From NCBI GenBank assembly GCA_035512575.1, contig DATKDT010000138.1:1-16660 (forward strand): a DNA stretch of 16,660 nt. The letters run 5' to 3'. Origin of the DNA: JALYRV01 sp035512575 (GTDB taxonomy: Bacteria; Acidobacteriota; Vicinamibacteria; Vicinamibacterales; SCN-69-37). Numbering within the stretch: position 1 is the stretch's first letter; each line of letters opens with the position of its first letter. A program made the position numbers and the translations under genes. Positions 7,742-15,853 of the stretch are shown one piece after another. The notes under the pieces are model-generated. The model saw nothing but the letters and a program-made list of their open reading frames with translations, was not told where the DNA came from and ran no database searches.

Positions 7742-8688
7742 AGGCCGTGACGCGATCAACCTTAATCGTCGCGCTGCTGCTGGCCGCGTCAAGCGCCGGG
7801 CCGACTGCGCAGTCATCCGAGCTGGCATTGGGCCTGATTCGCGCGGACGGCATTCTCGTTCCTTTTGCCGTGTTCGACGGCACGTCGTGGCTCGAAGCCT
7901 GGCCCGAACCGGGCGAGCCCGTCGCGCCCGACCACATGCTCGCGGCAGTGCCGTCGTTCTGGCGGAAGCGCCAGCAGCAGGTGCCGCAGGCATGGCACGT
8001 CGCCGCGGAGCGAGGGGCGATGGTCGAGGTCAACGTGCTCTCGCACGTCGTCTTCGACGAGCACTGCGGGCATCAGGTCGGCCTGCTCACCGACCTTCAT
8101 CCCAGGCGCGCCGATGCGCACGACAAGCGGCTCGCGGCGGATCGCGCCGTGCCGATGATCCTGCCTCTCGATTTGTCTGCAAGCGCGGACAGGGCCGGCT
8201 GGCAGGATCTCGCCCAGCTGCTGGAAGCCGAAAGCGCGCATCACGAGAACACCGCCATCGCGGACTGGGAACGCGATTCGGGACGCACGTCGCAGCTGGA
8301 GCCCGCGCCGCGGCGGCAGCCGCTCCGGATCCGAACGCTCTACGCCCACCGGGACACCGACAGCCGCATCGTTTATTACGAAGTGGAGCGGCAGTACGCA
8401 AAACCCATCTCGGACTCGCCCGGCGCCGAGCCGTCCGTGCTGTTCGTCTCGGGCTGGATATACCAGGCAACAGGATCCGCCCCGAGCACGCTCAACACGG
8501 TGGCCCTCATTACCGACCCCGACTTCAAAGGACCGGTGACAATGAAACCGCTCGGCATCGTGCGAGCCGGCGGGTCAGCGCTGTGGGTTGTCCAGGTGCA
8601 CGGCTACGAAAGCGAGGCGGTAATGCTGCTCCGCATCGACAGCAAGGGCGCGCATCGCGTGTTCAGCGCGTTCATCGGCGGCTGCTGA
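7738..8688 (+). CDS. Secreted protein of unknown function, long paralogue
   Basis: This 316-residue relative of the preceding protein is also of unknown function. The start is TTG 7738, overlapping the previous stop as TTGA. It is preferred over GTG 7747 because the two paralogues then align residue by residue from position 1: Thr-Arg at 5-6, Gly-Pro at 21-22, Ala-Gln at 24-25, ELALG from 28 and the central Cys at 110 in both. After the signal peptide come ELALGLIRADGI, FAVFDGTSW, HCGHQVGLLTDLHPRR, a middle region of about 105 residues absent from the neighbour (including RIVYYEVERQYAKP and VLFVSGWIYQA), and the shared end PLGIVRAGGSAL to IGGC. Probably co-transcribed with the first gene. Confidence 0.8.
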   Translation: MKAVTRSTLIVALLLAASSAGPTAQSSELALGLIRADGILVPFAVFDGTSWLEAWPEPGEPVAPDHMLAAVPSFWRKRQQQVPQAWHVAAERGAMVEVNVLSHVVFDEHCGHQVGLLTDLHPRRADAHDKRLAADRAVPMILPLDLSASADRAGWQDLAQLLEAESAHHENTAIADWERDSGRTSQLEPAPRRQPLRIRTLYAHRDTDSRIVYYEVERQYAKPISDSPGAEPSVLFVSGWIYQATGSAPSTLNTVALITDPDFKGPVTMKPLGIVRAGGSALWVVQVHGYESEAVMLLRIDSKGAHRVFSAFIGGC

Positions 8689-8691
8689 TCG

Positions 8692-8718
8692 TCGCCGGGG
8701 CTAAAGCCCCGGCCTACC
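8692..8718 (+). repeat. REP-like palindrome, copy 1
   Basis: An 8-base perfect stem with a TAAA loop (GCCGGGGCTAAAGCCCCGGC at 8694-8713), flanked by TC before and CTACC after. It sits in the 33-base gap between two convergent genes, so it may form a bidirectional terminator or mRNA end structure. The same 27-base unit occurs at 13636-13662 with two changes that keep the stem paired. Confidence 0.8.
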
Positions 8719-8721
8719 TCT

Positions 8722-11700
8722 TCACTCGGACCGCAGCTCGCCGACCAACGGACGTCCCAGCGCGAAGCGGCCGGCAAGGATCGTCGCGATCGCGCCCGCC
8801 GCGAAGATCACGGCCAGCCACGCCGGCAGCGTCCAGCCGCCGGGCATCCCGCGATCGATCAGCGCCGGCAGAATCGCCACGGCGGCCGCCAGCACGCCCG
8901 CCACGATGCCCGCCACCAGCAGCATCAGGTGCTCCGACAACACGAGCCGCGACACCTGCGACTGCGCGTAGCCGACCGCGCGCAGCAGCGCCAGCTCGCG
9001 CCGCCGCTCGAGCACGTTGCGCGCGAGCACGGTCGCCAGGCCCACGGTGCCGAGCAAGAGGCCGAGCGCGCCAAGCGTCTGGAACGTCGACAGATAGGTG
9101 TTCTCGACGCGGTTGTAGACGGCAAGGCGATCGTTGGTCGACTCGACGTCGAGCCCCGCGTCCACCAGGCCTTCCTCGAGCGCCGCCGTCGCGATCCGGA
9201 TGCGCTCCATCATCGCCTCCGCATCCGGCGCGCGCGGCAGGTCAGCCAGCAGCATCCGGAACCCCTGCTGATCGGGGAACAGCTGCAGAAACGCCGGTTC
9301 GCCAATCAGAATCTCGCCCTGCAGCACGGTGTGCGCGATGGCCCCGACGATGCGAAGGCGGATCGGACGCGCGGAGTCCTCGTCGATGATCAGCTCGTCC
9401 CCCACGCCTGCATGCAGCACGTACTGCAGCGACGTCGCATCGGCAATCGCCGGAATCGCGCCGTCGGCCTGCGGCCGCATCAGCATCCGCCACGGATTCG
9501 CGCGCTCTGCATCCGACTTTGCCGAAGACGAGGCGAAGTTGAACCGGTTGGCCTCGACGAACGCCTCCGTCACGCCGACGACGCGCGGCCGGCGCGGCTT
9601 GTACAAATTCAGGCAACTCGCATCGTCGCCAGGACGCAGCCGCAGCGGATAGAACCTGGCCCCTTCGAGCGCGTCGTCGGCGCCGAACAGGCCGGCGGCC
9701 TCGCGGCCGTCAACTGAGTTCAGGTCGTGCACCATCGGCAGCGCCGACTCGCCAATGATGGCAAAGCCGCCCGCTCCACCATCCGGCTCCAGCGCATCGT
9801 CGCCGCCCTTCCTGAAGGCGTCGACCGACACGATCATGAAGACCGCGGACGCGACGAGCGCTGCGGAGAGCACGCTTCTGCCGGGACGCCACGCGGCGTT
9901 GCGCACGCCGAGGCGCGACAGCGCGCCGCTTCCACCGCCCGACAGCGCAGGCCCGCGGCCGGCGTTCAGCGACAAGCGGAACGCCGCGAGCGCGGCAATC
10001 AGCAGCAGCATGCCCGCGGGAAAGAACGCAGCAGCGTCCGGCAGCACGCGCGCGAAGCCTGCCGCAACCAGAGCGGTCGCGCCGGTCGCCGACACGATGG
10101 CCAGCGTCACGGTGCGGCGCGACGCGGTGCGCGCGGCCGCCGGCGCAGCCGACCCCACGCCGCCAAGCACGGTTCGAGTCGACAGCCCTCGAAGGCCGCG
10201 CAGCGAGAGGATGATGACGATGGCGGCGGTGATGATGCCGGCAAGGACGCCTGTCACGAGCGGCGTGGGCGAGACGTGCAGCGAGAGCGCGGTGGTGTTG
10301 ACCGCGCCGCTCCACCAGGTGCGCAGGCCGTAGAGGACGAACGCAGCGTAGCCGACGGCAAGCGCGGCGCCCGCGAGACTGCCCGCGACGGCGAGCGTCA
10401 GGCCTTCGGCCAGGAACAGCCGGCGGATTGTGCGGGCCGGAAACCCCAGCGCCTGCAGGAGGCCGATCTCGCGCATGCGCTGCTCGATGCCGAGGCGGAA
10501 GAAGAGCGCCGCCAGCAGCAGCGCCGAGATGAGCAGAAAGAAACTGAAGCCGAGGAAGTACTGCCCGAAGTCAGCCGCGCCCTGCGCGGCGTCTTCGCCC
10601 TGCTGCCGCACGTCGATCAGCTGCAGCCCCGCGGCCTGGAGATCGAGACGCAGCATCAGGCCCGCTTGCAGCGAAGCAAGAACGTCGCCGGGGTCTTCGC
10701 CGGCCGCCGGCGCGACACGAATCGACGTCAGCGATCCGTACCGCGAACCCCAGAAGCGCTGTCCGTGCTCGAGCGGGATGAACGCCTTCGGCGTGGTGCG
10801 ATAGGCGTCCCAGTAGTCCTCGTCGACCTGGCGCACGCGGCCAAGGTCGATCGGAAACGGCGGATCCCAGTCGGACAGATCGGTGGAATCGCTGATGCCG
10901 GGATAGTCGGGCGCCAGATCGCGATCCGCCGCAAGGCCGGCGATCGGCACGACGGCCGACACCACGAACTCGGCGCTCTCGATGCCGAGGCGTCCCTCGT
11001 CGAGCCAGCGGTAGAACTCCATCCGGAGACGGTCACCCGGCTTCGCGCCGAGATCGCGCGCGGCCCATTCGTTGAGGACGATTGGCGGGTACGGATGCGC
11101 GGGCGCCCGCAAACCCTCGCGAAGCGATCCCTCGGGCAGTGTTGCCGGATCGAGCGACGCGATCAGCGAGTACGGCGTCGCACGGTCGCCCACCCGCATC
11201 TCGTTCGCCAGATACGCCATCACGGGCATCGCGGTGGCGCCTGCCTCGGCGGCGATGTCGTTGACGTGCGTCGCGACTTCCTCTGTCAGCAGGCCGGCCT
11301 CGCTTTCGATCAGCGCGACGCCGCCGAGCACGCTCGTCTTCAGTCCGAGGTCCTCCGGCCGCGCCGAGGCCTCGAGCGCAGTCAGCAGCGGGCCGGCCGC
11401 GCCGGGTGTGCGCCGGAACAGCACGAGATTCACGCGCCCGTCGATGCCGAGGTCCGACTGCAGGCGCGCCAGGTTCATGAAGACGGCACGCACCGGGCCC
11501 TGCGACGGCGACGGCGCGAACTCGCCGAGATCTTCGGCCGGCAGCACGCCGGCCGCGCGCGTACGCAGGGATCGTCCACCCTCGTCGCGCCGCCCGTGCA
11601 GCGATTCGAGCGGAATATCCGACGGCCGCTCCACCCGCACGATCAGCGCATCGTCATCCGCCACGCCAAGCTCGGCGGCGAGGCCGGGGCTCAGAAGAAT

Positions 11701-12096
11701 GTCGCGCCCCTCCGGCGCGCTCCTGTTCACGTCATGCAGCGCGAAGAACCGGTCGTCGATGCCATAGACGACGACCTTCGACGCGCGGCGGCGGCTCGAT
11801 TCGTGCGTGACGACGGCGTTGGCGGCGATGGCGGGGGCGGCCGCATCGACGAGATCCGGCGCGGTCTTCCGGATGTCGTCGGCCAGCGCGTCACGGAAGA
11901 ACGTCTGCGCGGTGATGACGACGTCGGCGCGGCCGAGGCGCTGATCGACGAGGGCGCGCAGGCTGCCGCGGACCGAGCCGCCGACCAGCAGCGCGCCGGC
12001 GAGCACGGCGACGGCGCAGGCCACGCCGGCGACGACCGCGGCGTTGGTACGGGCGTGATGGCGGAGGCTGCGCCGGACGAGGGCGCCAATCGTCAT
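8722..12096 (-). CDS. ABC transporter permease with two FtsX domains (YbbP/MacB-like)
   Basis: The 1,124-residue integral membrane protein is the permease of a type VII (mechanotransmission) ABC system. The order is a first helix (about 18-40), a large extracytoplasmic domain, a first FtsX domain (about 513-680, with MREIGLLQALGFPARTIRRL), several helices, a second FtsX-type N-terminal helix (about 740-765), a second outer domain, and a final FtsX domain (about 1005-1110, with RRELALLRAVGYAQSQVSRL). The duplicated architecture resembles YbbP. Such permeases move or release lipids, lipoproteins or peptides at the outer face of the membrane; the cargo here is unknown. The ATG at 12096 overlaps the ATPase stop (ATGA), so the pair is an operon. 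The frame stays open to 12555, but that part is a shadow of the ATPase gene. Confidence 0.9.
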   Translation of the reverse strand: MTIGALVRRSLRHHARTNAAVVAGVACAVAVLAGALLVGGSVRGSLRALVDQRLGRADVVITAQTFFRDALADDIRKTAPDLVDAAAPAIAANAVVTHESSRRRASKVVVYGIDDRFFALHDVNRSAPEGRDILLSPGLAAELGVADDDALIVRVERPSDIPLESLHGRRDEGGRSLRTRAAGVLPAEDLGEFAPSPSQGPVRAVFMNLARLQSDLGIDGRVNLVLFRRTPGAAGPLLTALEASARPEDLGLKTSVLGGVALIESEAGLLTEEVATHVNDIAAEAGATAMPVMAYLANEMRVGDRATPYSLIASLDPATLPEGSLREGLRAPAHPYPPIVLNEWAARDLGAKPGDRLRMEFYRWLDEGRLGIESAEFVVSAVVPIAGLAADRDLAPDYPGISDSTDLSDWDPPFPIDLGRVRQVDEDYWDAYRTTPKAFIPLEHGQRFWGSRYGSLTSIRVAPAAGEDPGDVLASLQAGLMLRLDLQAAGLQLIDVRQQGEDAAQGAADFGQYFLGFSFFLLISALLLAALFFRLGIEQRMREIGLLQALGFPARTIRRLFLAEGLTLAVAGSLAGAALAVGYAAFVLYGLRTWWSGAVNTTALSLHVSPTPLVTGVLAGIITAAIVIILSLRGLRGLSTRTVLGGVGSAAPAAARTASRRTVTLAIVSATGATALVAAGFARVLPDAAAFFPAGMLLLIAALAAFRLSLNAGRGPALSGGGSGALSRLGVRNAAWRPGRSVLSAALVASAVFMIVSVDAFRKGGDDALEPDGGAGGFAIIGESALPMVHDLNSVDGREAAGLFGADDALEGARFYPLRLRPGDDASCLNLYKPRRPRVVGVTEAFVEANRFNFASSSAKSDAERANPWRMLMRPQADGAIPAIADATSLQYVLHAGVGDELIIDEDSARPIRLRIVGAIAHTVLQGEILIGEPAFLQLFPDQQGFRMLLADLPRAPDAEAMMERIRIATAALEEGLVDAGLDVESTNDRLAVYNRVENTYLSTFQTLGALGLLLGTVGLATVLARNVLERRRELALLRAVGYAQSQVSRLVLSEHLMLLVAGIVAGVLAAAVAILPALIDRGMPGGWTLPAWLAVIFAAGAIATILAGRFALGRPLVGELRSE

Positions 12097-12761
12097 GACA
12101 CCAGGCGGCGCGAGTCGAGCTCGTACCGGTGCCCGACGCGCTCGGCGAGCGCGAGGCTGTGCGTGACCACGAGCAGGATGGTGTTCAGTTTCTGGTGGAG
12201 GTCGACGAGCAAGTCGGCAACGCTTGCGGCGGACGTGCGATCGAGATTGCCCGTCGGCTCGTCGCACAGGAGCAGGCCGGGCGCGCCAATGAGCGCGCGC
12301 GCGAGCGCGACGCGCTGGCGCTCGCCGCCCGAGAGCTCGGCGGGCCGGTGCTCCGCGCGCTCGGCCAGGCCCACCTGCGCCAGCAGCTCGCGGGCGCGCT
12401 CGCGGATCTCGTTCGTCACGCCGTCCGGCCGGACGATGGCGGGCGTCAGCACGTTCTCGAGTGCCGTGAGCTGCGGCAGCAGCAGGTGATCCTGAAAGAC
12501 GAAGCCGACACGCTCGTTGCGGAACGCCGCCTGCTTTGCTTCGGGCAGCGCCCACGGATTCACGCCGTCCAGCGTGACCGTCCCGGACGAGGGCGGCTCG
12601 AGCGCGCCGATGATGTAGAGCAGCGTGCTCTTGCCGCTGCCCGACGGGCCCATGATGGCGGCCGACTGCCCGCGCTCGAGCGACATCGACACATCGTCGA
12701 GAATCGGCAGCGGCCCGCGCGGCGTGTCAAAGGCTTTCGAGACGTTCTGGACGTTCAGCAT
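12093..12761 (-). CDS. ABC transporter ATPase, LolD/MacB type
   Basis: A 222-residue ATPase that powers the permease encoded just after it. It shows Walker A GPSGSGKST (38-46), Q-loop Gln90 in VFQDHLLLPQLTALENV, signature LSGGERQRVALARAL (143-157), Walker B LLLCDEPTGNLD (163-174) and switch His201. The DEPTGNLD and HLLLPQLTALENV wording is typical of LolD, MacB and YbbA. The start was set at ATG 12761, which gives the family's usual MLNVQNVSK opening; an in-frame GTG at 12776 would add five residues but has no ribosome site. The stop overlaps the permease start. The gap of almost 300 bases behind its start suggests its own promoter. Confidence 0.9.
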   Translation of the reverse strand: MLNVQNVSKAFDTPRGPLPILDDVSMSLERGQSAAIMGPSGSGKSTLLYIIGALEPPSSGTVTLDGVNPWALPEAKQAAFRNERVGFVFQDHLLLPQLTALENVLTPAIVRPDGVTNEIRERARELLAQVGLAERAEHRPAELSGGERQRVALARALIGAPGLLLCDEPTGNLDRTSAASVADLLVDLHQKLNTILLVVTHSLALAERVGHRYELDSRRLVS

Positions 12762-12853
12762 GTCAGTTCCAGGCACCGGGCATCACAGCGGCTACGTTGC
12801 GCCGAGCGGCAGCGGCAGCAACGGCGTCGCCCTCCACTCGGCAGGCCGGAAAA

Positions 12854-12871
12854 TGCGCGCGCACGCGCGCA
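12854..12871. repeat. Perfect GC-rich palindrome
   Basis: TGCGCGCGCACGCGCGCA has eight-base arms around CA. It touches the edge of hairpin repeat copy B. As RNA it could fold with a seven-base stem. The run of alternating CG also favours Z-DNA, but nothing shows a function. Confidence 0.5.
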
Positions 12872-12979
12872 GGTGCGGTGTCCAGCGTTCCGACGCGACG
12901 GCGTAAAAAAAGACGTCGGAGAGACCGCTCTTTGGCTCGACTCGCCCCGCCGGCGCGGCGGAATGCCGGACATCGCACC
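12872..12979 (-). repeat. 108-bp dispersed hairpin repeat, copy B
   Basis: Reverse-oriented copy of the element at 6342-6448. It differs by two substitutions and one extra A in the A/T run (105 of 108 positions the same). Its arms (12872-12903 and 12948-12979) pair at 27 of 32 positions. Weaker similarity continues a few bases past both ends. Read on the minus strand it lies 79 bases after the glycosyltransferase stop, in the same orientation to its upstream gene as copy A has to the cytochrome gene. Confidence 0.85.
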
Positions 12980-13058
12980 GGAGCATCAGCGGCGACGGAC
13001 CTGCCCGAGCGCCCATTCGCGCGGCCTGCCGCAGTCGCTCGACAGAGCAGCGCGAGCA

Positions 13059-14372
13059 TCAGTGGCGCGCGGCCGTCCTGAGCGTACCGTACGCGGCCTC
13101 GGCCGCGTCGGTCATGACGTCGACACTGTAATGCGCGCGCACGCCGATGGCGCCGCGCCGCGAGAGCTCCTCCGCCAGCGCGGGATCAGTGAGCACGCGC
13201 AGCAACCCTTGCGCGAGCGCCTCCACATCGTCCGGCGGAACCAGGAGGCCGCCGCCGGTGTTGTTGAGGATCTCGGTGAAGCTGCCGCGGGCGGGCTGCA
13301 CCACCGGCACGCCGCCGGCCATGGCTTCGAGCAGCGTCAGGCCCTTCGGTTCGTCGTACGTGGCGGGCATCGACATGACGTCGAACGACCGCAGCAGCTT
13401 CTGCTTGCCGGCGCGATCGGGCGAGCCGGCGTACGTGAAGTCGCCGCCGAGACCGAGCTCCGCGATGCGCCTGCGCACGCCGGCGAAGTAGTCCTTGTGC
13501 TCGGGGCCTAGGTAGCCGCCGGCGACGAGGCGCAGCGGCATGACCGTCTTCTGCTTGAGCAGATGAAAGGCCTCGACGAGCACGTGCAGGCCTTTCTCGG
13601 GCGCGATGCGGCCGAAGAAGCCCACGGTCTTTGAATCGCCGGGACTAAAGTCCCGGCCTACCGGTCGCGGCGACGGTTCGTAGCCGCCCAGCGAGATGCC
13701 GAGCGGCACGACTTTCATCTTCGACGCCGGAATGCCCAGATAGCGGCCCATGAAGCCGGTGTAGTACTGGCTCACCGGCAGGAAGAGATCCACGTGATCG
13801 ATCTGCCGTCGAATCAGCTCGAGCGACTCGCTCTTCCACGGCTCGGGCAGATTCTCGAGGAACAGATCCTCGCCCTGCATGGTGCAGACAATCGGCACGC
13901 CGAGCGCGTCGCGCAGCGGCTTCGCGAGACCGATGAGCAGCGTGAACGGCAGATTGATGACGTCGAAGGCCGGTTCGGCGCGAAGCCAGTGCACCAGCTT
14001 GTCGACTTCCTTGGCCTGATACCCGCCAGCGCCGCGCAGCATCGACACGGTCATGCCACCCAGCAGCGCGGGGTCGACTTTGATCTGCCGCTTCGAGGCG
14101 AACCTGAGCATGGGGGCCCAGTCCCAGAGCTTGTCGAACAGCCACGGCGTGCGCCGGAACAGCGGCACGTACTGCTCGAGATACACGCTGATGCCACCGA
14201 AGGACACCTTGCGGCGGCTCACGTTGCGCTCGTCGGTGAGCGTGGGCGTGTAGACGGGCGCCAGCACCACGTCGTGCCCGCGCGCGAGCAGCGCCGAGGC
14301 CAGCGCGTTGTCGCGCAGACAGCTGCCGCAATACATGTCGGCGGCGCCGGCTGTCAGATAAAGAAGACGCAA
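13059..14372 (-). CDS. Glycosyltransferase, family 4 (GT-B fold)
   Basis: A 437-residue cytoplasmic enzyme that should transfer a sugar from an activated nucleotide donor. The N-terminal Rossmann lobe opens with MRLLYLTAGAADMYCGSCLRDN. The C-terminal lobe has VGFFGRIAPEKGLHVL (from Val250) and the GT4 E-x7-E donor motif EPKGLTLLE (Glu341 to Glu349). Donor and acceptor cannot be told. The start is TTG 14372, two bases after the decarboxylase stop; it gives the family's normal first strand, whereas the longer open frame to 14468 lies inside the decarboxylase gene. Residues about 238-245 (VGRDFSPG), in the linker between the two lobes, are encoded by a REP-like palindrome, probably an in-frame insertion tolerated in a loop. 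Confidence 0.88.
   Translation of the reverse strand: MRLLYLTAGAADMYCGSCLRDNALASALLARGHDVVLAPVYTPTLTDERNVSRRKVSFGGISVYLEQYVPLFRRTPWLFDKLWDWAPMLRFASKRQIKVDPALLGGMTVSMLRGAGGYQAKEVDKLVHWLRAEPAFDVINLPFTLLIGLAKPLRDALGVPIVCTMQGEDLFLENLPEPWKSESLELIRRQIDHVDLFLPVSQYYTGFMGRYLGIPASKMKVVPLGISLGGYEPSPRPVGRDFSPGDSKTVGFFGRIAPEKGLHVLVEAFHLLKQKTVMPLRLVAGGYLGPEHKDYFAGVRRRIAELGLGGDFTYAGSPDRAGKQKLLRSFDVMSMPATYDEPKGLTLLEAMAGGVPVVQPARGSFTEILNNTGGGLLVPPDDVEALAQGLLRVLTDPALAEELSRRGAIGVRAHYSVDVMTDAAEAAYGTLRTAARH
13636..13662 (-). repeat. REP-like palindrome, copy 2, inside the glycosyltransferase gene
   Basis: The core GCCGGGACTAAAGTCCCGGC (13638-13657) is the same as copy 1 except that one G-C stem pair has become A-T, with both sides changed. 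The flanks TC and CTACC are also shared. On the minus strand it is translated as Val-Gly-Arg-Asp-Phe-Ser-Pro-Gly. Confidence 0.85.
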
Positions 14373-14374
14373 GA

Positions 14375-15832
14375 CTAAAAACTCAAGACGGAAGATCCCG
14401 TCACGCTGTCGATCGCTCCCAGAATAGCCTGTGCCGACCGGTCGATGTCTTCGTCGGTCGTCGACCAATTGGCCACGGACACGCGGATGGCGGCCATGCC
14501 CTGCCAGGTGGTGCCGCCAAGCCAGCAGGTGCCTTCCTGCTGCACCGCGGCAATGACCGCGCGGGTCGCTTCGTCACCGCGCGCAAGTGAATCCGGCAAT
14601 CCTCCCTTCGGCTCGATCCGCACCAGCACCTGATTCAGGACAACGTCGTTCAGGATGCGCACATGCGGATGCGCCGAAAGCCGCGCCGCCATCCGCCGCG
14701 CGTGCTCGGAGCAGCGATCGACGAGCTCGCCGAGACCGTCGCGGCCCAGCGAAGCCAGCGAGGCGTACACGGTCACGGCGCGGCCGCGGCGCGATTCCTC
14801 CGGCACGTACTCGTGCGGATCGCGCTCGGCGTCGGACGTCTCGATGTAGGCGGCGTGCAGCGTCATCGCCGCGCGATGCGCGTCGCGGTGCCGGGTCATG
14901 ACGATGCCGCAGTCGTAGGGGACGTTGAGCCACTTGTGCGCGTCGGTGGCGATGGAGTCGGCGCGCGCGATGCCCTGTACGAGATGCGCGCGCGACTTGC
15001 TGGCCAGCGCCCAGAGGCCGAACGCGCCGTCGACGTGCAGCCACGCGCCCCGCTTCTCGCACGCGTCGGCGATGGCCTCGATCGGATCGAACGCGCCGGT
15101 GTTCACGTTGCCGGCTTGCGCACACACGATCGTGAGGTTCGGGGGTTCGGAAGTTCGGGGGTTCGGAAGTTCGCTCAGGGCGCGCTCGAGTTCCTCGACC
15201 CTCATGCGTCCCTGGTTGTCGGTCGGCACGCGCGTGACGCGCGCGGATCCCAGACCGAGATACCTGAGCGCGTTGAAGATCGTGTAGTGCGACTCATCGC
15301 TCACGACGACGTCGATGGGCGGCGCGCCGAAGAGGCCGTCGGCCTCGACGTCCCATCCGGCCTGCTGCAGCAGGTGGTGGCGCGCCACCGCCAGCGCGGT
15401 GAAGTTCGCCATCTGACAGCCGGTGACGAAGCCAGCGCTCGCGTCAGGCTGGTTCACGAGATCGCGCAGCCAGCCGGCGACGACCTCTTCGACCACCGAC
15501 ACGAGCGGCGAGAGCACGTAGATGCCGGCGTTCTGATCCCAGGTGGAGACGAGCCAGTCGGCGCCGAGCGCCGCCGGCGTGCTGCCGCCGACGACGAACC
15601 CGAAGTAGCGCGGCCCCTGGGTCGCGACGGTGCCGGTGGCGCCGGCGCGGGCGAGCCGGTCGATGATCTCGACGGGATCCTGCCCGGCCGCCGGCAGCGG
15701 TCCGCCAAGCGCCTTCCGCAGTTCCGCGGCGGTTGCTGTCGCGACGACCGGCCGCTCGGCGACGGTATCGAGGTAGGCGGCGGCGTGCCGCGCGGCGGCG
15801 TCGAGCGCGTGAGTCATCAATGGGGACTGCAT
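14375..15832 (-). CDS. PLP-dependent amino acid decarboxylase, group II
   Basis: The 485-residue protein belongs to the group II pyridoxal-phosphate decarboxylases (aromatic amino acid, histidine, glutamate and related enzymes), which turn an amino acid into an amine and CO2. Visible landmarks are GFVTGCQMANFTAL, a DESHYT segment with the ring-stacking His182, HVDGAFG with Asp268 for the pyridine nitrogen, and TDAHKWLNVPYDCG with Lys300 as the Schiff-base lysine. The 32-residue spacing from Asp to Lys matches DOPA decarboxylase. The substrate cannot be told. Two ATG starts are possible (15832, 15817); neither has a good ribosome site. Near residues 220-232 the loop ELPNPRTSEPPNL is encoded by a short tandem repeat. 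The gene ends two bases before the glycosyltransferase start, so the two are probably co-transcribed. Confidence 0.9.
   Translation of the reverse strand: MQSPLMTHALDAAARHAAAYLDTVAERPVVATATAAELRKALGGPLPAAGQDPVEIIDRLARAGATGTVATQGPRYFGFVVGGSTPAALGADWLVSTWDQNAGIYVLSPLVSVVEEVVAGWLRDLVNQPDASAGFVTGCQMANFTALAVARHHLLQQAGWDVEADGLFGAPPIDVVVSDESHYTIFNALRYLGLGSARVTRVPTDNQGRMRVEELERALSELPNPRTSEPPNLTIVCAQAGNVNTGAFDPIEAIADACEKRGAWLHVDGAFGLWALASKSRAHLVQGIARADSIATDAHKWLNVPYDCGIVMTRHRDAHRAAMTLHAAYIETSDAERDPHEYVPEESRRGRAVTVYASLASLGRDGLGELVDRCSEHARRMAARLSAHPHVRILNDVVLNQVLVRIEPKGGLPDSLARGDEATRAVIAAVQQEGTCWLGGTTWQGMAAIRVSVANWSTTDEDIDRSAQAILGAIDSVTGSSVLSF
15137..15173 (-). repeat. Short tandem repeat inside the decarboxylase gene
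   Basis: Read on the plus strand, GTTCGGGG and GTTCGGAA alternate: a 16-base unit present 2.3 times, or an 8-base degenerate unit present 4.6 times. Neither length is a multiple of three, so successive units are read in different frames and the protein sequence does not repeat. Confidence 0.9.
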
Positions 15833-15853
15833 AAATGGGACGGGTCTAATTAT

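Larger units (their letters stand above)
12762..13058. other. Non-coding gap upstream of the ABC operon
   Basis: These 297 bases separate the glycosyltransferase stop from the ABC ATPase start, both on the minus strand. They contain the second hairpin repeat and a GC-rich palindrome (12854-12871). The other bases show no gene with coding character. A minus-strand promoter for the ABC operon would be expected near 12780-12850, but I cannot point to clear boxes. Confidence 0.6.

Noticed and set aside
9727..12489. 920-codon plus-strand open frame opposite the FtsX permease and ATPase genes
   Set aside because: The protein is rich in Arg, Gln, His and Ala without motifs, while the opposite strand has clear ABC transporter domains.
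6342..12979. The two inverted hairpin repeats as ends of one composite transposon
   Set aside because: The segment between them holds ordinary chromosomal genes and no transposase or integrase, and the elements look self-contained.
15137..15173. CRISPR array
   Set aside because: The units are only 8-16 bases, directly adjacent without spacers, and lie within a coding gene.
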